Shown here piece after piece: positions 7,407 through 8,384 of a DNA stretch of 8,384 bases (positions are counted from its first letter, which is position 1; each line of letters opens with the position of its first letter). A program made the translations under genes and the position numbers. The notes under the pieces are model-generated. The model was given only the letters and a program-made list of their open reading frames with translations. It ran no database searches and had not been told where the DNA came from. This stretch comes from Mucilaginibacter_A sp050954865 (GTDB lineage Bacteria > Bacteroidota > Bacteroidia > Sphingobacteriales > Sphingobacteriaceae): positions 1 through 8,384 of the forward strand of contig JBPBQN010000197.1 in the NCBI GenBank assembly GCA_050954865.1. Reading direction: 5' to 3'.

Positions 7407-7576
7407 ATAATATAATAGCTTTTATGCATACTGTTTTTACCATGCATAATTTGTTAAATTTCGCAAAAAAATTTCAGCTCTCCGCACAAAATTTTAAGGG
7501 CGCATTTCGGTTGCAATATTCCTTAATTTATGTTGAAGCCAGAAATAGTTTAACTAATTTTAACCAAAATTACGGT
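7407..7576. promoter_or_regulatory. Divergent intergenic region between surA-like and the 167-aa gene
   Basis: These 170 nt separate two divergent transcription units, so they should hold both promoters. Partial matches to the Bacteroidota -7 element TAnnTTTG occur on the plus strand: TAATTTG at 7447-7453 (one base short) and TAAATTTC at 7455-7462 (one mismatch). No clear -33 partner is visible. Two copies of ATGCATA lie 18 bp apart (7424-7430 and 7442-7448). The innermost ATGCAT is a palindrome, so they could be a paired operator, although such short AT-rich repeats also arise by chance. Confidence 0.35.
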
Positions 7577-8080
7577 ATGATAACAGAAAATGCGACGGCT
7601 TTGCGAATTTTAATGAACGATGATTTATATCTGAGTCAGGCCGACTTATTTCTGGAAAATACAATTCCGGTTTTAGCTGAACCTGAACCAATTTTATCGG
7701 AACCAGCTGCACCAGAGATTCAGTTTCTCGGGAAAAATCAACAGCATTTTCTGATTTTAACAAATGCGCCAATTCAGGAAAACCATTTAAAAGCACTAGA
7801 AAGCACGCTTTTGCGTAAACAGTTAACGTTGGATGATGTGGCTTTGCTTGATTTTTCAGTTCAAAATACATTAACATTCCAACAATTAGATGCTTCTTTT
7901 ATGCCACAAAAATTGGTGCTTTTTGGTTTGAAACCGGAAACATTAGATTTGGCCGAAGTAGAATTTAACCAGGTAAAATCAGTAGACCACATGCAAGTTT
8001 TACACACTTACAGTTTTGAGGAAATGCTTGGCAATAAAGAAAAAACTAAAGCTTTTTGGGAACCGATGAAAAATTTATGA
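7577..8080 (+). CDS. Uncharacterised 167-aa protein; possible DNA polymerase III psi-like (UDG-fold) protein
   Basis: I do not recognise this protein with certainty. From the start chosen it has a short N-terminal segment (1-29), a Pro/Glu-rich probable linker (about 31-47, PVLAEPEPILSEPAAPE) and a compact domain (about 50-167). The domain's blocks resemble DNA polymerase III psi (HolD) and its uracil-glycosylase-like fold: HFLILTNAP (57-65), a helix LKALESTLLRKQL with LTLDDVALLDFS, KLVLFGLKP (112-120), and VLHTYSFEEMLGNKEKTKAFW (141-161), like the psi ending ThxxxLLxxPxxKxxxWxxL. This is comparison by eye, not a search. The N terminus lacks the W/R-containing psi clamp-loader motif. I chose 7577 because the in-frame ATG at 7424 would add 51 residues across the probable promoter region. 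Its TGA overlaps the rdgB ATG as ATGA, implying translational coupling. Confidence 0.75.
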   Translation: MITENATALRILMNDDLYLSQADLFLENTIPVLAEPEPILSEPAAPEIQFLGKNQQHFLILTNAPIQENHLKALESTLLRKQLTLDDVALLDFSVQNTLTFQQLDASFMPQKLVLFGLKPETLDLAEVEFNQVKSVDHMQVLHTYSFEEMLGNKEKTKAFWEPMKNL

Positions 8081-8384
8081 TTAAAGAACTCGTTTTTGCG
8101 ACCAATAACACACATAAAATAGAAGAAGTAGCTTTTGCCGTTGGCAATCAGTTTAAAATTTTAAGTTTAAATCAGATTGATTGTTATGATGAAATTGCAG
8201 AAACCGGAACAACTTTTCAGCAAAACGCTTCCATCAAAACACACTACATTTTTGATAAATATGGTTTAGATTGTTTTGGCGATGACAGCGGCCTGGAAAT
8301 TGAAGCTTTAAATAATGAACCAGGTGTTTTTTCTGCCAGATATGCCGGAGAACATGGTAATCATGAAGCAAATATCAAACTCGT
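8077..8384 (+). CDS. rdgB: RdgB/HAM1-family XTP/dITP diphosphatase, N-terminal part (runs off window)
   Basis: These are the first 102 codons of the non-canonical purine NTP pyrophosphatase. It hydrolyses ITP, dITP and XTP to monophosphates and pyrophosphate, keeping deaminated purines out of DNA and RNA. Family motifs are unmistakable: ELVFATNNTHKIEEV (4-18, the substrate-binding T/A-N-N-x-x-K block with Lys14), TGTTFQQNASIKT (43-55), FGDDSGLEIEAL (67-78, Asp70 as the probable general base) and PGVFSARYAGE (82-92). The full protein is normally about 190-200 aa, so roughly half is present and the rest lies beyond the window. The ATG at 8077 overlaps the previous gene's stop by four bases, so the two are cotranscribed and probably translationally coupled. 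The cytoplasmic role is secure from the motifs. Confidence 0.97.
   Translation, partial: MIKELVFATNNTHKIEEVAFAVGNQFKILSLNQIDCYDEIAETGTTFQQNASIKTHYIFDKYGLDCFGDDSGLEIEALNNEPGVFSARYAGEHGNHEANIKL

Noticed and set aside
7424..7576. In-frame upstream ATG giving a 51-residue longer N terminus for the 167-aa protein
   Set aside because: It starts 17 nt from the divergent surA-like start codon, leaving no room for promoters. Its composition looks like intergenic AT-rich DNA rather than a protein domain.
1..8384. Mobile elements, CRISPR arrays, tRNA/rRNA genes, toxin-antitoxin or defence systems
   Set aside because: None of the expected repeats, transposase motifs, tRNA-like folds or defence domains is visible. 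The genes are core housekeeping or envelope functions in compact operons.

Overview
The window looks like ordinary chromosome from a low-GC member of the Bacteroidota, most likely a Sphingobacteriaceae-type organism (Pedobacter/Mucilaginibacter-like). This is inferred from four things: the gene content, the absence of Shine-Dalgarno sequences before most starts, the AT-rich leaders, and protein architectures typical of that phylum (tandem rhomboids with an ILDKIS...EKE tail, a two-parvulin SurA-like protein next to a MoxR ATPase). I see no insertion sequence, phage gene, CRISPR array, tRNA or rRNA.

Positions 1-3969, plus strand, form a close-packed run: the C-terminal part of a rhomboid protease cut by the window edge, a second complete rhomboid with a C-terminal cytoplasmic tail, a membrane-anchored endonuclease/exonuclease/phosphatase (EEP) family protein whose start overlaps the second rhomboid by 17 nt, and cysteinyl-tRNA synthetase (cysS) 33 nt further on. 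After a 166-nt gap (3970-4135) comes a secreted or periplasmic protein built from two NTF2/SnoaL-like (DUF4440-type) repeats, 4136-4996, probably with its own promoter.

A perfect 20-bp inverted repeat with a 6-nt loop (5011-5056) lies almost exactly midway between the stop codons of two convergent genes and is a convincing bidirectional terminator. On the minus strand, a SurA-like periplasmic peptidyl-prolyl isomerase (7406-6033) is followed after one base by a MoxR-family AAA+ ATPase (6031-5069). They form a two-gene operon that ends at that terminator.

A 170-nt divergent intergenic region (7407-7576) separates this operon from a plus-strand pair running off the right edge. The first is a 167-aa unrecognised protein whose conserved-looking blocks resemble, by eye, the uracil-DNA-glycosylase fold as found in DNA polymerase III psi (HolD). 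The second is the N-terminal 102 codons of the RdgB/HAM1 XTP/dITP diphosphatase, whose ATG overlaps the first gene's stop codon as ATGA.

Most of the window is housekeeping: translation, envelope protein folding, nucleotide-pool cleaning and membrane proteolysis. The observations most worth a second look are the possible psi-like subunit coupled to rdgB, the reciprocal loss of conserved histidines in the two parvulin domains, and the non-canonical GASA active-site motif of the second rhomboid.
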